From: Zhaonella formicivorans
Lineage (GTDB): Bacteria; Bacillota; DUOV01; Zhaonellaceae
Direction of reading: 5' to 3'
DNA length: 64,000 bases
NCBI RefSeq assembly: GCF_004353525.1
Contig: NZ_CP085524.1
Span: 310,001-374,000 of the forward strand
Each line of letters begins with the position of its first letter. The first letter of the stretch is position 1. Positions 44,864 to 53,866 of the stretch are shown in pieces. The notes under the pieces were generated by a model. The model had not been told where the DNA came from. It saw only the letters and a list, made by a program, of their open reading frames with translations, and searched no databases. A program made the translations under genes and the position numbers.

Positions 44864-45388
44864 TTAGTATTCTTCGATGAGCGGTTCGTAGTAGGATTTA
44901 TCATGACCGCACAGTGGGCATTTATGGGGCGGTTCGTTGCCCTCTGCAATATAACCGCATTCCCGGCATTTCCATTTAATCGAAGCTTCTTTTTTTAAGA
45001 GTTTTTCCTCGTTTAACAGCCCTAACACACGTCTAAACCTTTCAGCATGATGTTTCTCGACCTCTGCTACCAATTTAAAAAAATTGGCGGCCTCAGTAAA
45101 ACCTTCTTCCCTGGCAATTCTTTCAAATTCCGGATACATATCGGCATACTCGTAGCTTTCCTTATCAATAGCGACCTTTAAATTTTCGCCGCTGGTATTA
45201 ATACCGTTCAAAAGTTTAAGAATTATTTCGGCATGTTCTTTTTCATTTTTTGCTGTTTCCTCAAATACTTCTGCTATTTTGATCCAACCTTCTTTTCGTG
45301 CCATTCCAGCCCAAAAAGTATAGAAATTACGCGCCTGGCTTTCTCCTGCAAAGGCAGCTTTTAAGTTGTCCACAGTTTGTTTAGTCAT
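44864..45388 (-). CDS. rbr: Rubrerythrin
   Basis: Rubrerythrin reduces hydrogen peroxide in anaerobes with electrons from rubredoxin. The 174-residue protein has the diiron four-helix domain (GESQARNFYTFWA, EKEHAEIIL, EKHHAERFRR) and a C-terminal rubredoxin domain (CRECGYIAEG, CPLCGHDKSYYE). GGAGG lies before the ATG. It is a single leftward gene. Confidence 0.96.
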   Translation of the reverse strand: MTKQTVDNLKAAFAGESQARNFYTFWAGMARKEGWIKIAEVFEETAKNEKEHAEIILKLLNGINTSGENLKVAIDKESYEYADMYPEFERIAREEGFTEAANFFKLVAEVEKHHAERFRRVLGLLNEEKLLKKEASIKWKCRECGYIAEGNEPPHKCPLCGHDKSYYEPLIEEY

Positions 45389-45525
45389 GGTAAGCCTCCT
45401 GGTTTTTTTATAACTTAGCTTTCCTAAAGTAAAAATAAATATACATTACAGCAATAGATTGGCATAAACATGACAGGATTTTTACTTACAATCACGAAAT
45501 AATAAGATACCAGGACACTTGTAGA

Positions 45526-46107
45526 GTGGGGGTGTTTCCCGTAATTACCAAGGTGTCCGCTTTAGAGGAATTCCGGGTTTTTGTATTTGATCCGGGGTTA
45601 GCCAACTTCCGACCTTCGGAAGAACAATTTGAAGCATTGCAAGAACTCCTTGCAGCAGGGGCCGGTTTTCTTTATGCCGCTGTTGAACAGAATAAAATAA
45701 TTGGTTATGTTGCTTTTCAACAGCCTGAATCTTCTTCATATTATCAAGGGAAAAAAGTGATTGAACTGGGAGCTGTTGAGGTAGCGCCTGCCTACCGGAA
45801 GCAGGGGATAGCCGAGCAACTGTTTTTAGCCATCAAGGAGGACCCTGAATTAGAGTACTTTATCGCTATTGCAACCGAATATTTTTGGCACTGGGATGTC
45901 AAAAATACTAAACTGAACATTTGGGAGTACAGAAAGCTGTTAGAAAAGCTTTTTGCCCTGGGCGGTTTTTATCCTGTGAACACTGATGACCCGGATATCC
46001 TGGCTCACCCAGCAAACTTGCTGATGGTAAAGTATGGGAAAAAAGTAGCTCCAGAAGACATTGCCGCCTTTGATCAACTGCGTTTAAAAAACTGTTGGAT
46101 GATTTGA
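45526..46107 (+). CDS. acuA: AcuA-type GNAT acetyltransferase of acetyl-CoA synthetase
   Basis: AcuA acetylates the active-site lysine of acetyl-CoA synthetase and switches it off. The match to Bacillus AcuA is clear in FRPSEEQFEAL, IELGAVEVAPAYRKQGIAEQL (acetyl-CoA-binding region), YFWHWDVKNTKLNIWEYRK and HPANLLMVKYGK. Length (about 193 residues) is normal. Its target acsA lies next door in convergent orientation. The start is one of two close GTG codons (45526 or 45532) after GTAGAGTGGGG. No acuB or acuC is present. Confidence 0.9.
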   Translation: MGVFPVITKVSALEEFRVFVFDPGLANFRPSEEQFEALQELLAAGAGFLYAAVEQNKIIGYVAFQQPESSSYYQGKKVIELGAVEVAPAYRKQGIAEQLFLAIKEDPELEYFIAIATEYFWHWDVKNTKLNIWEYRKLLEKLFALGGFYPVNTDDPDILAHPANLLMVKYGKKVAPEDIAAFDQLRLKNCWMI

Positions 46108-46118
46108 AGTAAGTAAGA

Positions 46119-46140
46119 CCCGCCTTTTATCCAAGGCGGG
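46119..46140. terminator. Hairpin between acuA and acsA
   Basis: CCCGCCTT and AAGGCGGG (8 bp) sit between the convergent stops. T-tracts are weak on both strands, so termination is probable but not certain. Confidence 0.55.
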
Positions 46141-46156
46141 CTGTTTATCAAATGCA

Positions 46157-47857
46157 TCAATCTTCTGCTGTTGACAAATCGCCCAATGGTAGCCCTAACT
46201 CCATGGCTTTTAGCACCCTGCGCATTATTTTCCCGCTTCTGGTTTTGGGTAGTTTTTCAATAAACTGTATTTCTTTAGGAACCATATGGGCAGCTAGGCT
46301 GGTTTTAATAAAGTTCTTTATTTCCTCATGCAGCTCTTCTGAAGGAATAAAGCCTTTACGCAGGGCGATAAAAGCTTTGATTATTTCACCCCTTAATGAA
46401 TCAGGTTTACCAATAACCCCGGCCTCCGCCACAGCCGGATGCTCGATTAGTTTGCTTTCTATTTCAAAAGGACCCACCCGTTCTCCGGAAGTGTTAATAA
46501 TGTCGTCATTGCGGCCTTGGAACCAGAAATACCCGTCCTCATCCTTGTAAGCAACATCACCGGAAAGATACCAGGGTTTTATTCGAAAGTACTCTTGGTA
46601 TTTTTGCTCATTATTCCAGATAGCACTCATCATTGATATCCAGGGTGTTTTGATGGCAAGGTTTCCTATGGTATTTGGGGGGAGTTCATTTCCATGCTCA
46701 TCGATTATGGCCGCATAGATGCCAGGCAGTGGCTTGCCCATAGAGCCCGGCTTAATTGGCAAGGAAGGCAGATTACAGATGAGTTGCATGCCTGTTTCTG
46801 TCATCCACCATGTGTCGTGAATCCTTTGGCCAAGGGCGTGAAGTCCCCAATAAACTACTTCAGGATTGAGGGGTTCCCCAACGCTTAGCACATGCCGTAG
46901 GCTGCTCAAATCAAAACTCTTTGCTACGTCCTCACCAGCGCTCATTAACATCCTAAATGCTGTAGGGGCACTGTACCAAACTGTTACTTTATGTTGTTCT
47001 ATGGCACTATACCATCTTTGCGCATTAAACCTGCCTCCGAGAATGAGACAAGTCACTCCATTTAGTAAGGGGGCAAAAATACCGTAAGCAGTTCCTGTTA
47101 CCCAACCTGGATCTGCTGTACACCAGTAGATGTCGTCAGGTCGTAAATCCAGCACCCATTTCCCTGTTTGGTAATGGCCAACCATGGCTCGATGGGCGTG
47201 CAGCACTCCTTTTGGTTTACCCGTGGACCCGGAGGTATAATGCAAGATATAACCGTCCTCAAAATCAGCCCATTCAATATCCATGGTGTCTTCAACATTA
47301 GCCATTTCCGCAAAATAGTTCAATGTGCCAGGAATAACATCATCGCCTACCACAATTATTTTGCCCAAATCAGGCAGTTCTGCTAAAGGCACTCTGGGAA
47401 GCAGCTCAGGGGTGGTTACCAGGAACTTGGCCTGGCTGTCTAAAAGCCTGTCTTTAACCGCCTCCGTCATAAAAGCTTCAAACAACGGCCCTACAATTGC
47501 TCCGGCTTTGATAGCGCCAAGGAGAGCAATATATGTTTCCAGACGTCTGGGCATAAAGACAAATACCCGGTCTTGTTTTTTTAGCCCATGTTTTTTGAGG
47601 ACATTGCCAAATCGGTTGGTCTGCATGCTCAGATCCAGATAGGTCAAGCTTTGGCTTTCTTTTTCCCCTTGAAATATAAAAGCGGTCTTATTGGCGAGAG
47701 CAGGAAGGTGACGGTCCACAGCCTCATAAACTATATTAATTTTACCTGTTTGCTGCCAGGAAAAATTTTGGTATACACTGTCCCAAGAGAATGTTTTGTA
47801 TAAAGCTTCGAAATCGGTTAAGTTGCAATTTGTAACGGCGGGGCTAATAATATTCAT
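46157..47857 (-). CDS. acsA: Acetyl-CoA synthetase, AMP-forming
   Basis: AcsA activates acetate to acetyl-CoA through acetyl-AMP. Motifs are YTSGSTGKPKGVLHAH (P-loop), WWMTETG, YLSGDVAYKDEDGYFWFQGR and the C-terminal PKTRSGKIMRR with the regulatory lysine, the expected AcuA target. The 566-residue length matches the Bacillus AcsA type rather than the longer enterobacterial Acs. ATG 47857 is 12 bases after GGAGGT; the ATG at 47869 is immediately adjacent to it. Confidence 0.95.
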   Translation of the reverse strand: MNIISPAVTNCNLTDFEALYKTFSWDSVYQNFSWQQTGKINIVYEAVDRHLPALANKTAFIFQGEKESQSLTYLDLSMQTNRFGNVLKKHGLKKQDRVFVFMPRRLETYIALLGAIKAGAIVGPLFEAFMTEAVKDRLLDSQAKFLVTTPELLPRVPLAELPDLGKIIVVGDDVIPGTLNYFAEMANVEDTMDIEWADFEDGYILHYTSGSTGKPKGVLHAHRAMVGHYQTGKWVLDLRPDDIYWCTADPGWVTGTAYGIFAPLLNGVTCLILGGRFNAQRWYSAIEQHKVTVWYSAPTAFRMLMSAGEDVAKSFDLSSLRHVLSVGEPLNPEVVYWGLHALGQRIHDTWWMTETGMQLICNLPSLPIKPGSMGKPLPGIYAAIIDEHGNELPPNTIGNLAIKTPWISMMSAIWNNEQKYQEYFRIKPWYLSGDVAYKDEDGYFWFQGRNDDIINTSGERVGPFEIESKLIEHPAVAEAGVIGKPDSLRGEIIKAFIALRKGFIPSEELHEEIKNFIKTSLAAHMVPKEIQFIEKLPKTRSGKIMRRVLKAMELGLPLGDLSTAED

Positions 47858-47926
47858 TTTTAGAATCATACCTCCAATTAGAAAATTAAGAATATTAAGC
47901 CAATTATACCGTGAATTTTACTTAAA

Positions 47927-47940
47927 TGAAAGCATTTTCT
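47927..47940 (-). promoter_or_regulatory. Possible cre (CcpA) site at the acsA promoter
   Basis: TGAAAGCATTTTCT resembles the cre consensus (TGWAANCGNTNWCA) except for the central CG. It overlaps the expected -35 position for the minus-strand TATAAT at 47903-47908. B. subtilis acsA is CcpA-controlled, so the site is plausible but weak. Confidence 0.35.
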
Positions 47941-48243
47941 TACGTTATCTTTCGACTTTTTTTCTTAAGATTATAATATAACATTTTAAAAATATTGCTT
48001 ACCCGATTAGGGAACATTGATAAATAAGTTTTAATTGTCTATGAATATTTTGCTGTGTTTGCAGGAATTTTTCAAAAAATGTGGAATAAATTTTTCTAAG
48101 TAAGGTAAGAAGATTTGCAGGTTGTTAAAACAATTAATTGGTTAAGTTAAAGTTTGATTGCTTTTGGAACATCAAAAAATTAAAGTGTGAAGTTTATACT
48201 ACATTGCACTTAATTGTAAAAGCAGAAAACAGGGAAAACTTAT

Positions 48244-48375
48244 CTTGTATAATCTCGGTAATATGGTCCGAGAGTCTCTACCAGGTAACCGTAAATTGCC
48301 CGACTACAAGAATGTTTTGCTGTTGATATTTTTTGCTCATTTCGACAGCAAGACTATTCTTGTAGTTGGATTTTG
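48244..48375 (+). promoter_or_regulatory. Purine riboswitch (guanine class), second copy
   Basis: The aptamer (48244-48310) has CTTGTA/TACAAG as P1, CTCGG/CCGAG as P2, the core GTCTCTACC and loop CCGTAAA; the discriminating base (CCGACTAC) is C. The 3' strand of P1 is part of a very long alternative hairpin: CCGACTACAAGAAT pairs with ATTCTTGTAGTTGG (48356-48369), extended by GTTTTGCTGTTGA/TCGACAGCAAGAC, then ATTTTG. As at 7205, ligand binding should prevent the hairpin. The T-tract is short, so termination may be partial. Bases 47941-48243 show no gene and no clear promoter. Confidence 0.88.
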
Positions 48376-48445
48376 CGGCTCCCGGTTTTATTGTTATTGA
48401 AAAAAGCAAAAAATAAATATTAAGGGTAAACTCAGCCTAAATTGC

Positions 48446-48492
48446 AACAAACCCCAGTGAAACTTATGGTTTTTCATGGGGTTTGTTGTTTT
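48446..48492 (+). terminator. Second terminator in the importer 2 leader
   Basis: AACAAACCCCA (48446-48456) pairs with TGGGGTTTGTT (48477-48487), followed by GTTTT. Together with the equivalent AACCCCA/TGGGGTT hairpin at 7435-7477 it shows a shared two-stage leader. An AAGGAGGT stretch at 48493-48500 has no usable start codon behind it. Confidence 0.7.
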
Positions 48493-48622
48493 AAGGAGGT
48501 GAAACCTAAAGTTTTTGCTTATAAACTTAAAGCTGCCATAATTAAAAAAAAGGGGGGGTAACTCACTGAAAATGATCTAGGTTTTCTGTAAGATATTTAC
48601 TAATTTCAGGGAGGTTATCTTA

Positions 48623-49747
48623 ATGCGTTGGTTTAGAAAAAACTCGCTGTTTATTGCCTTGATGGTAGTGTTGCTTTTTACGGTGGTTGGCTGCAGTTCC
48701 GGTAAACCTGCTGAAAAAACTTCCAAGGGCACAGAGCAGAAGGCTGAAGAAAAAATTAAAGTAGGTTTTATTTATATCGGCCCGGTTGGTGATGCCGGGT
48801 GGACCTATGCCCATGATTTGGGCAGGAAGTATTTGGAAGAGAAATTGCCGTATGTGGAGACGACTTACATTGAAAACGTGCCCGAATCTGCTGATGCAGA
48901 ACGCGTTATGACTGAACTTGCCCAAAAAGGATACAAAATAATTTTTGCCACCAGTTTTGGTTATATGGATTATATGCTCAATGTAGCCAAGAAATTCCCC
49001 GATGTAATATTTATGCACAATTCCGGCTTTAAAACCGCTGAAAACATGGGCACATATTTTGGCCGGATGTATCAGCCCAGATATCTTTCCGGAATCATAG
49101 CCGGGAAAATGACCAAAGTTAATAAAATAGGTTATGTTGCCGCTCACCCCATTCCGGAAGTAATCAGGGGAATTAACGCATTTACTTTAGGAGTGCGTTC
49201 AGTTAACCCCAACGCTACCGTTAAAGTGGTCTGGACCAATACCTGGTATGACCCTGCTGCCGAGAAAGAAGCTGCTAAAGGGCTCCTGGATGCCGGTGTG
49301 GATGTAATTGCCCAGCATCAGGACACCCCTGGCCCACAGCAGGCAGCCGAGGAAAAAGGAGTATACGCCATCGGTTATAATACCGATATGAGCAGCTTTG
49401 CTCCTAAGGCTAATTTGACTTCACCCATTTGGAACTGGGGCCCATATTACGTCAAGGTGGTTGAAGCTGTGAAAAATGGCACCTGGACTAATGAGCAATA
49501 CTGGGGCGGTATGGCGGATAATGTGGTTGATTTAGCCCCAATCAACTCCGTTGTCCCTGAAGATGTTAAGAAATTGGTTGAAGAAAAGAAACAAGCCATC
49601 ATCAATGGAGAGTTTGATGTATTCTGGGGTCCGATTAAAGACCAGAGCGGTCAGGTAAAAGTTGCTGAAGGACAGAAGATGACTGATGCAGAAATGCTCA
49701 GCTTTGACTGGTTTGTGGAAGGTGTAGACGGTACTATTCCGAAGTAA
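48623..49747 (+). CDS. BMP-family ABC transporter lipoprotein (importer 2)
   Basis: A 374-residue binding protein with signal peptide and lipobox VVGCSS, a Lys/Glu/Thr-rich linker, then the BMP fold: FIYIGPVGDAGWTYAHDLG, RVMTELAQKGYKIIFATSFG and the late VEGVDGTIPK. It differs clearly from the importer 1 protein, so the two systems likely differ in ligand. GGGAGG precedes the ATG. The purine riboswitch upstream indicates purine nucleobases or nucleosides. Confidence 0.92.
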   Translation: MRWFRKNSLFIALMVVLLFTVVGCSSGKPAEKTSKGTEQKAEEKIKVGFIYIGPVGDAGWTYAHDLGRKYLEEKLPYVETTYIENVPESADAERVMTELAQKGYKIIFATSFGYMDYMLNVAKKFPDVIFMHNSGFKTAENMGTYFGRMYQPRYLSGIIAGKMTKVNKIGYVAAHPIPEVIRGINAFTLGVRSVNPNATVKVVWTNTWYDPAAEKEAAKGLLDAGVDVIAQHQDTPGPQQAAEEKGVYAIGYNTDMSSFAPKANLTSPIWNWGPYYVKVVEAVKNGTWTNEQYWGGMADNVVDLAPINSVVPEDVKKLVEEKKQAIINGEFDVFWGPIKDQSGQVKVAEGQKMTDAEMLSFDWFVEGVDGTIPK

Positions 49748-49761
49748 ACTTATTATTTCAG

Positions 49762-49784
49762 GGCTGGCGGTTAGGCCGCCAGCC
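49762..49784 (+). other. Hairpin after the binding-protein gene (importer 2)
   Basis: GGCTGGCGG pairs with CCGCCAGCC (9 bp, five-base loop), without a T-tract. It lies in the same position as the hairpin of importer 1 and probably sets the ratio of binding protein to the membrane subunits. Confidence 0.6.
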
Positions 49785-49813
49785 TGACTTTCACTTTCCT
49801 GAGGAGGGCAAAA

Positions 49814-51340
49814 ATGACACGTCCTTTAGTTGAAATGCGGCAGATTACCAAATCCTTTCCGGGGACTTTAGCTAACGACAGGGTTGATTTTACGGCTTAT
49901 CCCGGTGAAATTCATGCTTTGCTGGGCGAAAACGGTGCAGGCAAAAGTACCCTGATGAGTATCTTAACCGGATTATACAGGCCGGACAGCGGCCAAGTTT
50001 TTGTTAAGGGACAGGAAGTTGTTTTCCGTTCGCCGAAAGATGCCATTAACGCAGGTATTGGTATGGTACACCAGCATTTTCGCTTGGTTAAGCCTTTTAC
50101 AGTAGCTGAAAACGTTATTTTAGGTTTAAAAGGTGCACTATTCTTAAATGTGAAAGAAATCGAACAAAGCATTACTGCTATCTCCCAGAAGTTCGGATTA
50201 GGGGTAGAGCCTCAAGCTAAGGTCTGGCAGCTTTCCGTTGGCGAGCAGCAGCGGGTTGAGATCATTAAAATGCTTTACAGGGGTACGGATATTTTAATCC
50301 TGGATGAACCCACTGCTGTGCTTACTCCCCAGGAAGTAAGGGAACTGTTTAAGACGCTTCGCAATATGGCCGACAGTGGTTGCGCAGTTATCTTTATTAC
50401 TCACAAAATGCATGAAGTTATGGAATTTGCGGACCGGATCACAGTTCTTAGGGGAGGAAAGTCTACCGCCAGTTTATTGAAAAAGGAAACTAACTCTCAG
50501 GAACTGGCCAGATTAATGGTAGGCAGGGAGTTAAATACAGCCCGCAAAAATGTCAGTAAAACGTGTGGCCAAGATGTGGTTTTGGAACTACAAGGAGTTT
50601 GTGCACTAAACGACAAGGGACGGCAGGCGCTGAGCAACCTTTGCCTAGAGCTAAGAAGCGGAGAAATCCTTGGTATAGCCGGTGTTGCCGGAAACGGTCA
50701 GAGGGAATTATCCGAGGTTATTACAGGTTTGAGAAATGTTACTTCAGGTTCTATTAAATTATTAGGCCAAGATATAACCAATAAGCCGGTTCGGGATATT
50801 ATTGATGCCGGTGTTGCATTTATTCCCGAAGATCGCACCGGAACAGGGCTTATTCCGAATTTGCCCGTAGTAGATAATATTATTCTAAAAGAGTATCGCA
50901 GCCAGAATTTGGGTAAGGGCTGGCTTCTGGACAGCAAGGCAATTCGTCATAGGGCACAGCAGTTGGTTAATGATTTTGCTGTTAAAATACCAAATATTGA
51001 TTGCCCTGTAAAGCTGATGTCGGGAGGAAATTTACAGAAGCTGCTCTTGGCCAGGGAAACTTCATTGCAGCCTAAACTGGTAGTAGCCGTTTACCCGGTG
51101 CGCGGCCTGGATATCGGCGCTACTGATGCAATTCATGACTTATTAATTGCGGAGAAAAACAAGGGTGCGGCCGTACTAATGATTTCTGAAGATCTGGAGG
51201 AAATCTACAAATTAGCTGACCGGGTAGCTGTGATGTACGAAGGAGAATTTATGGGTGTTTTGCCCATAGAAGAAGCTGATTTAGAAGAAATCGGTCTGAT
51301 GATGGCTGGAGCAAAAAGGCTTGGGGGTGTAAGCGCTTGA
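49814..51340 (+). CDS. ABC transporter ATPase, two domains (importer 2)
   Basis: The 508-residue double ATPase has Walker A GENGAGKST and LSVGEQQRVEI plus LILDEPTAVLT in domain 1, and the degenerate GVAGNGQRE and MSGGNLQKLLLARE with YPVRGLD in domain 2, the pattern of BMP-type importers. GAGGAGG precedes the ATG. It overlaps the first permease gene by four bases. Confidence 0.95.
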   Translation: MTRPLVEMRQITKSFPGTLANDRVDFTAYPGEIHALLGENGAGKSTLMSILTGLYRPDSGQVFVKGQEVVFRSPKDAINAGIGMVHQHFRLVKPFTVAENVILGLKGALFLNVKEIEQSITAISQKFGLGVEPQAKVWQLSVGEQQRVEIIKMLYRGTDILILDEPTAVLTPQEVRELFKTLRNMADSGCAVIFITHKMHEVMEFADRITVLRGGKSTASLLKKETNSQELARLMVGRELNTARKNVSKTCGQDVVLELQGVCALNDKGRQALSNLCLELRSGEILGIAGVAGNGQRELSEVITGLRNVTSGSIKLLGQDITNKPVRDIIDAGVAFIPEDRTGTGLIPNLPVVDNIILKEYRSQNLGKGWLLDSKAIRHRAQQLVNDFAVKIPNIDCPVKLMSGGNLQKLLLARETSLQPKLVVAVYPVRGLDIGATDAIHDLLIAEKNKGAAVLMISEDLEEIYKLADRVAVMYEGEFMGVLPIEEADLEEIGLMMAGAKRLGGVSA

Positions 51341-52425
51341 GTTCAATAGTACCAGTTAAGGAACAAAGAAATTTCAGCCTAAGCTTTGAGAAAAGGTTGC
51401 AGACCCCACCTCTCTTGGGTCTTATAGTTCCTGTTGTTTCTGTCATACTTGCTTTAGTTTTTAGCGGCATTTTTTTGTCCTTAACCGGACATAGTCCTAT
51501 AGAAATTTACCGGGTTATGCTGGAAGGTGCCTTCGGTTCATGGTACGGCTTGTCAGAGACCGTGGTCAAAGCCATACCTCTTATTTTAACCAGCCTGGGT
51601 GTGGCCATTGCTTTTAAGATGCTGCTTTGGAATATTGGGGCTGAAGGCCAGCTGTATATGGGTGCCTTTGCTGCCAGTTGGGTGGCATTAACCTTTCCAA
51701 ACCTCCCTGCTTACATCATGCTGCCGGCTATGGTTATCGCCGGTATGCTGGCCGGCGGACTGTGGGGGTTACTCCCTGCTATTCCGAAAGCGGTATGGGG
51801 TGTTAATGAAGTAATCACAACTCTAATGCTTAACTACGTGGCTATCCTGTGGGTGGATTATCTGGTGTACGGCCCATGGAAAGACCCCAATGGTTTTAAT
51901 TTCCCCTTGACCGCTCCTTTTGTTGACGCAGCTACTTTACCTTCCTGGGGCACCACTCGTGTGCACTTTGGTTTGGTTTTTGGCCTGGTGGCCGCAGCAA
52001 TCCTCTATGTAGTTCTGCAGAAAACCAGATGGGGTTATGAGATCCGTGTTATCGGAGAAAGCACCAAAGTGGCCAAGTATGCCGGGATGAATATCGCCCG
52101 TAACATCCTGCTGGTGATGTTTTTGAGCGGAAGCCTGGCGGGTCTTGCAGGCATGGCTGAAACTGCTGGAATTACTCATCGCCTGCAACATGGGTTTTCT
52201 TCAGGGTATGGTTATACTGCAATCATTATTGCCTGGTTATCCCGTTTGAATCCTTTGGCAGTAATCGTTGTTTCTTTTTTATTTGGGGGATTGCTGGTGG
52301 GAGGATATACCATTCAGAGCAGTGGACTTCCTGCCGCCACCGTTTCCATGTTGCAAGGCGCGATTTTGTTCTTTGTCCTTGGGGGAGAAGTCCTTACTCG
52401 CTACAAGATCAAGTTGGGTAAATAA
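51337..52425 (+). CDS. ABC transporter permease (importer 2, first)
   Basis: A 362-residue BPD_transp_2 permease with NIGAEGQLYMGAF and the coupling segment VIGESTKVAKYAGMNI. The start codon (TTG 51337) overlaps the ATPase stop, so translation is coupled. It pairs with the next permease to form the channel. Confidence 0.93.
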   Translation: MSSIVPVKEQRNFSLSFEKRLQTPPLLGLIVPVVSVILALVFSGIFLSLTGHSPIEIYRVMLEGAFGSWYGLSETVVKAIPLILTSLGVAIAFKMLLWNIGAEGQLYMGAFAASWVALTFPNLPAYIMLPAMVIAGMLAGGLWGLLPAIPKAVWGVNEVITTLMLNYVAILWVDYLVYGPWKDPNGFNFPLTAPFVDAATLPSWGTTRVHFGLVFGLVAAAILYVVLQKTRWGYEIRVIGESTKVAKYAGMNIARNILLVMFLSGSLAGLAGMAETAGITHRLQHGFSSGYGYTAIIIAWLSRLNPLAVIVVSFLFGGLLVGGYTIQSSGLPAATVSMLQGAILFFVLGGEVLTRYKIKLGK

Positions 52426-52436
52426 GGGGGAGAAAA

Positions 52437-53369
52437 ATGGAACAGTCAATAATTATTGCAATCCTTGCTTCGGCAATTGTATCTGGCACCCCTATTTTGT
52501 TTGCTGCTCTTGGAGAGATCTTGACCGAGCGAGCAGGGGTCCTTAATCTAGGTGTGGAGGGCATGATGTTGGTTGGAGCCGTTACCGGCTTCATGACTAC
52601 TGTGGCTACTTCTAACCCTTGGCTGGGGGTAGGGGCTGCCGCTCTCAGCGGAGGTGCGCTAGCTTTAGTTCATGCCTTTTTATCAATCACCTTGCGGGCT
52701 AATCAGGTGGTTAGCGGTTTGGCGCTGACACTGTTTGGCACCGGGTTTAGCGGTTATATAGGCAAGTCCCTGGTTGGCGTACCTGCGCCAGCTACTTTTA
52801 AGCCTGTAATTGTGCCTTTTTTAGGCAACATCCCTGTTTTAGGCGAGATTTTTTTCCGTCATGATTATCTGGTGTACATCACTTATCTCTTGGTGCCACT
52901 ACTTTGGGTTTATCTTTATAAAACCCGCTCGGGCTTGAATTTAAGAGCCATCGGGGAAAATCCGGCAGCCTCCGATGCCCTGGGTGTAAATGTGTTTTTC
53001 TTAAGGTACCTATATGTTATTGTTGGTGGCATGCTGGCCGGGTTGGGCGGAGCATATTTGTCCCTGGCTTATGCTCCCACTTGGTTGGAGAATATGACAG
53101 CCGGGCGCGGTTGGATTGCAGTAGCCCTGGTGATTTTTGCCTCCTGGGACCCTGCTAAGGCCCTTGTTGGAGCTTATATATTCGGGGGTGTCGATGCTAT
53201 GGGATACCGCCTGCAAGCTGTAGGTGTATCCGTTTCCGCTTTTTTCCTGAAAATGCTGCCTTATATACTGACGATTGTTGTCTTAATCATTACAACCAGG
53301 CAAACTATGAAAAAGCACGTTGGAGCACCGGGAGCATTGGGTTTAGCATATGATCGGGAAGAACGGTAA
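52437..53369 (+). CDS. ABC transporter permease (importer 2, second)
   Basis: The 310-residue shorter permease has GEILTERAGVLNLGVEGMML and AIGENPAASDALGVNV. AAGGGGG precedes the ATG. Last gene of the riboswitch-controlled importer operon; the TPP riboswitch follows about 80 bases downstream. Confidence 0.93.
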   Translation: MEQSIIIAILASAIVSGTPILFAALGEILTERAGVLNLGVEGMMLVGAVTGFMTTVATSNPWLGVGAAALSGGALALVHAFLSITLRANQVVSGLALTLFGTGFSGYIGKSLVGVPAPATFKPVIVPFLGNIPVLGEIFFRHDYLVYITYLLVPLLWVYLYKTRSGLNLRAIGENPAASDALGVNVFFLRYLYVIVGGMLAGLGGAYLSLAYAPTWLENMTAGRGWIAVALVIFASWDPAKALVGAYIFGGVDAMGYRLQAVGVSVSAFFLKMLPYILTIVVLIITTRQTMKKHVGAPGALGLAYDREER

Positions 53370-53447
53370 AAACCAATTTTAGGAAAAAAATAGCTTGCAT
53401 TTTCTAAGAAGGCAAAATAAAATATAGATAAGCAACTGAATAGTATA

Positions 53448-53597
53448 CCGCTAGGGGTGTCGGTAGCCCGGCTGAGAGAAAGGCGCGATGAAGCCTTTTA
53501 ACCCTTGAACCTGATCTGGATCATACCAGCGTAGGGAAGTGACATACTTGTTAAGTTAAAGCCGCATCCAAATCTCGCTGGATGGGGCTTTTTATTT
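53448..53597 (+). promoter_or_regulatory. TPP riboswitch (THI box) with terminator
   Basis: The aptamer (53448-53543) contains CTAGGGGTG, CGGCTGAGA, ACCCTTGAACCTGATCTGG and ATACCAGCGTAGGGAAGTG, all hallmarks of the thiamine pyrophosphate aptamer. A terminator follows (AAAGCCGCATCCA / TGGATGGGGCTTT, then TTATTTT, 53558-53597). TPP binding should end transcription before the thi genes, the usual OFF switch. Confidence 0.96.
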
Positions 53598-53662
53598 TAC
53601 AAGTTTAAGCAGTTGTTCAAAAAAATTAATTGGCATTTATATTTTAGGAAAGGAGGGAACTG

Positions 53663-53863
53663 ATGTTCATTACAGTCAATGGGAAAAAAGAAAAACTGGA
53701 GCGGGAAATTACTGTTTTGGAATTTTTACAGACTAAAGGTTTAAACACTGGTTCCTATATCCTGCTCTACAACGGCAGCCATTTAAAACATGAGGATTAT
53801 GGTTTAACGGTTTTAAAAGAAAATGATCAGTTGGAAGTTTTGCGTTTCGTTGGAGGAGGTTAA
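53663..53863 (+). CDS. thiS: Sulfur carrier protein ThiS
   Basis: The 66-residue ubiquitin-fold protein ends in VGGG; its C-terminal glycine is converted to the thiocarboxylate that donates sulfur to the thiazole ring. N-terminal FITVNGKKEKL is typical. AAGGAGGG precedes the ATG. No thiF (the activating enzyme) is in the operon, so activation must come from elsewhere. Confidence 0.92.
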   Translation: MFITVNGKKEKLEREITVLEFLQTKGLNTGSYILLYNGSHLKHEDYGLTVLKENDQLEVLRFVGGG

Positions 53864-53866
53864 AAT

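Noticed and set aside
48499-48561. A 20-codon leader peptide starting at GTG after AAGGAGG
   Set aside because: The GTG overlaps the Shine-Dalgarno sequence itself, leaving no spacing. The site seems to be an orphan ribosome-binding sequence; a similar one lies near 61367.
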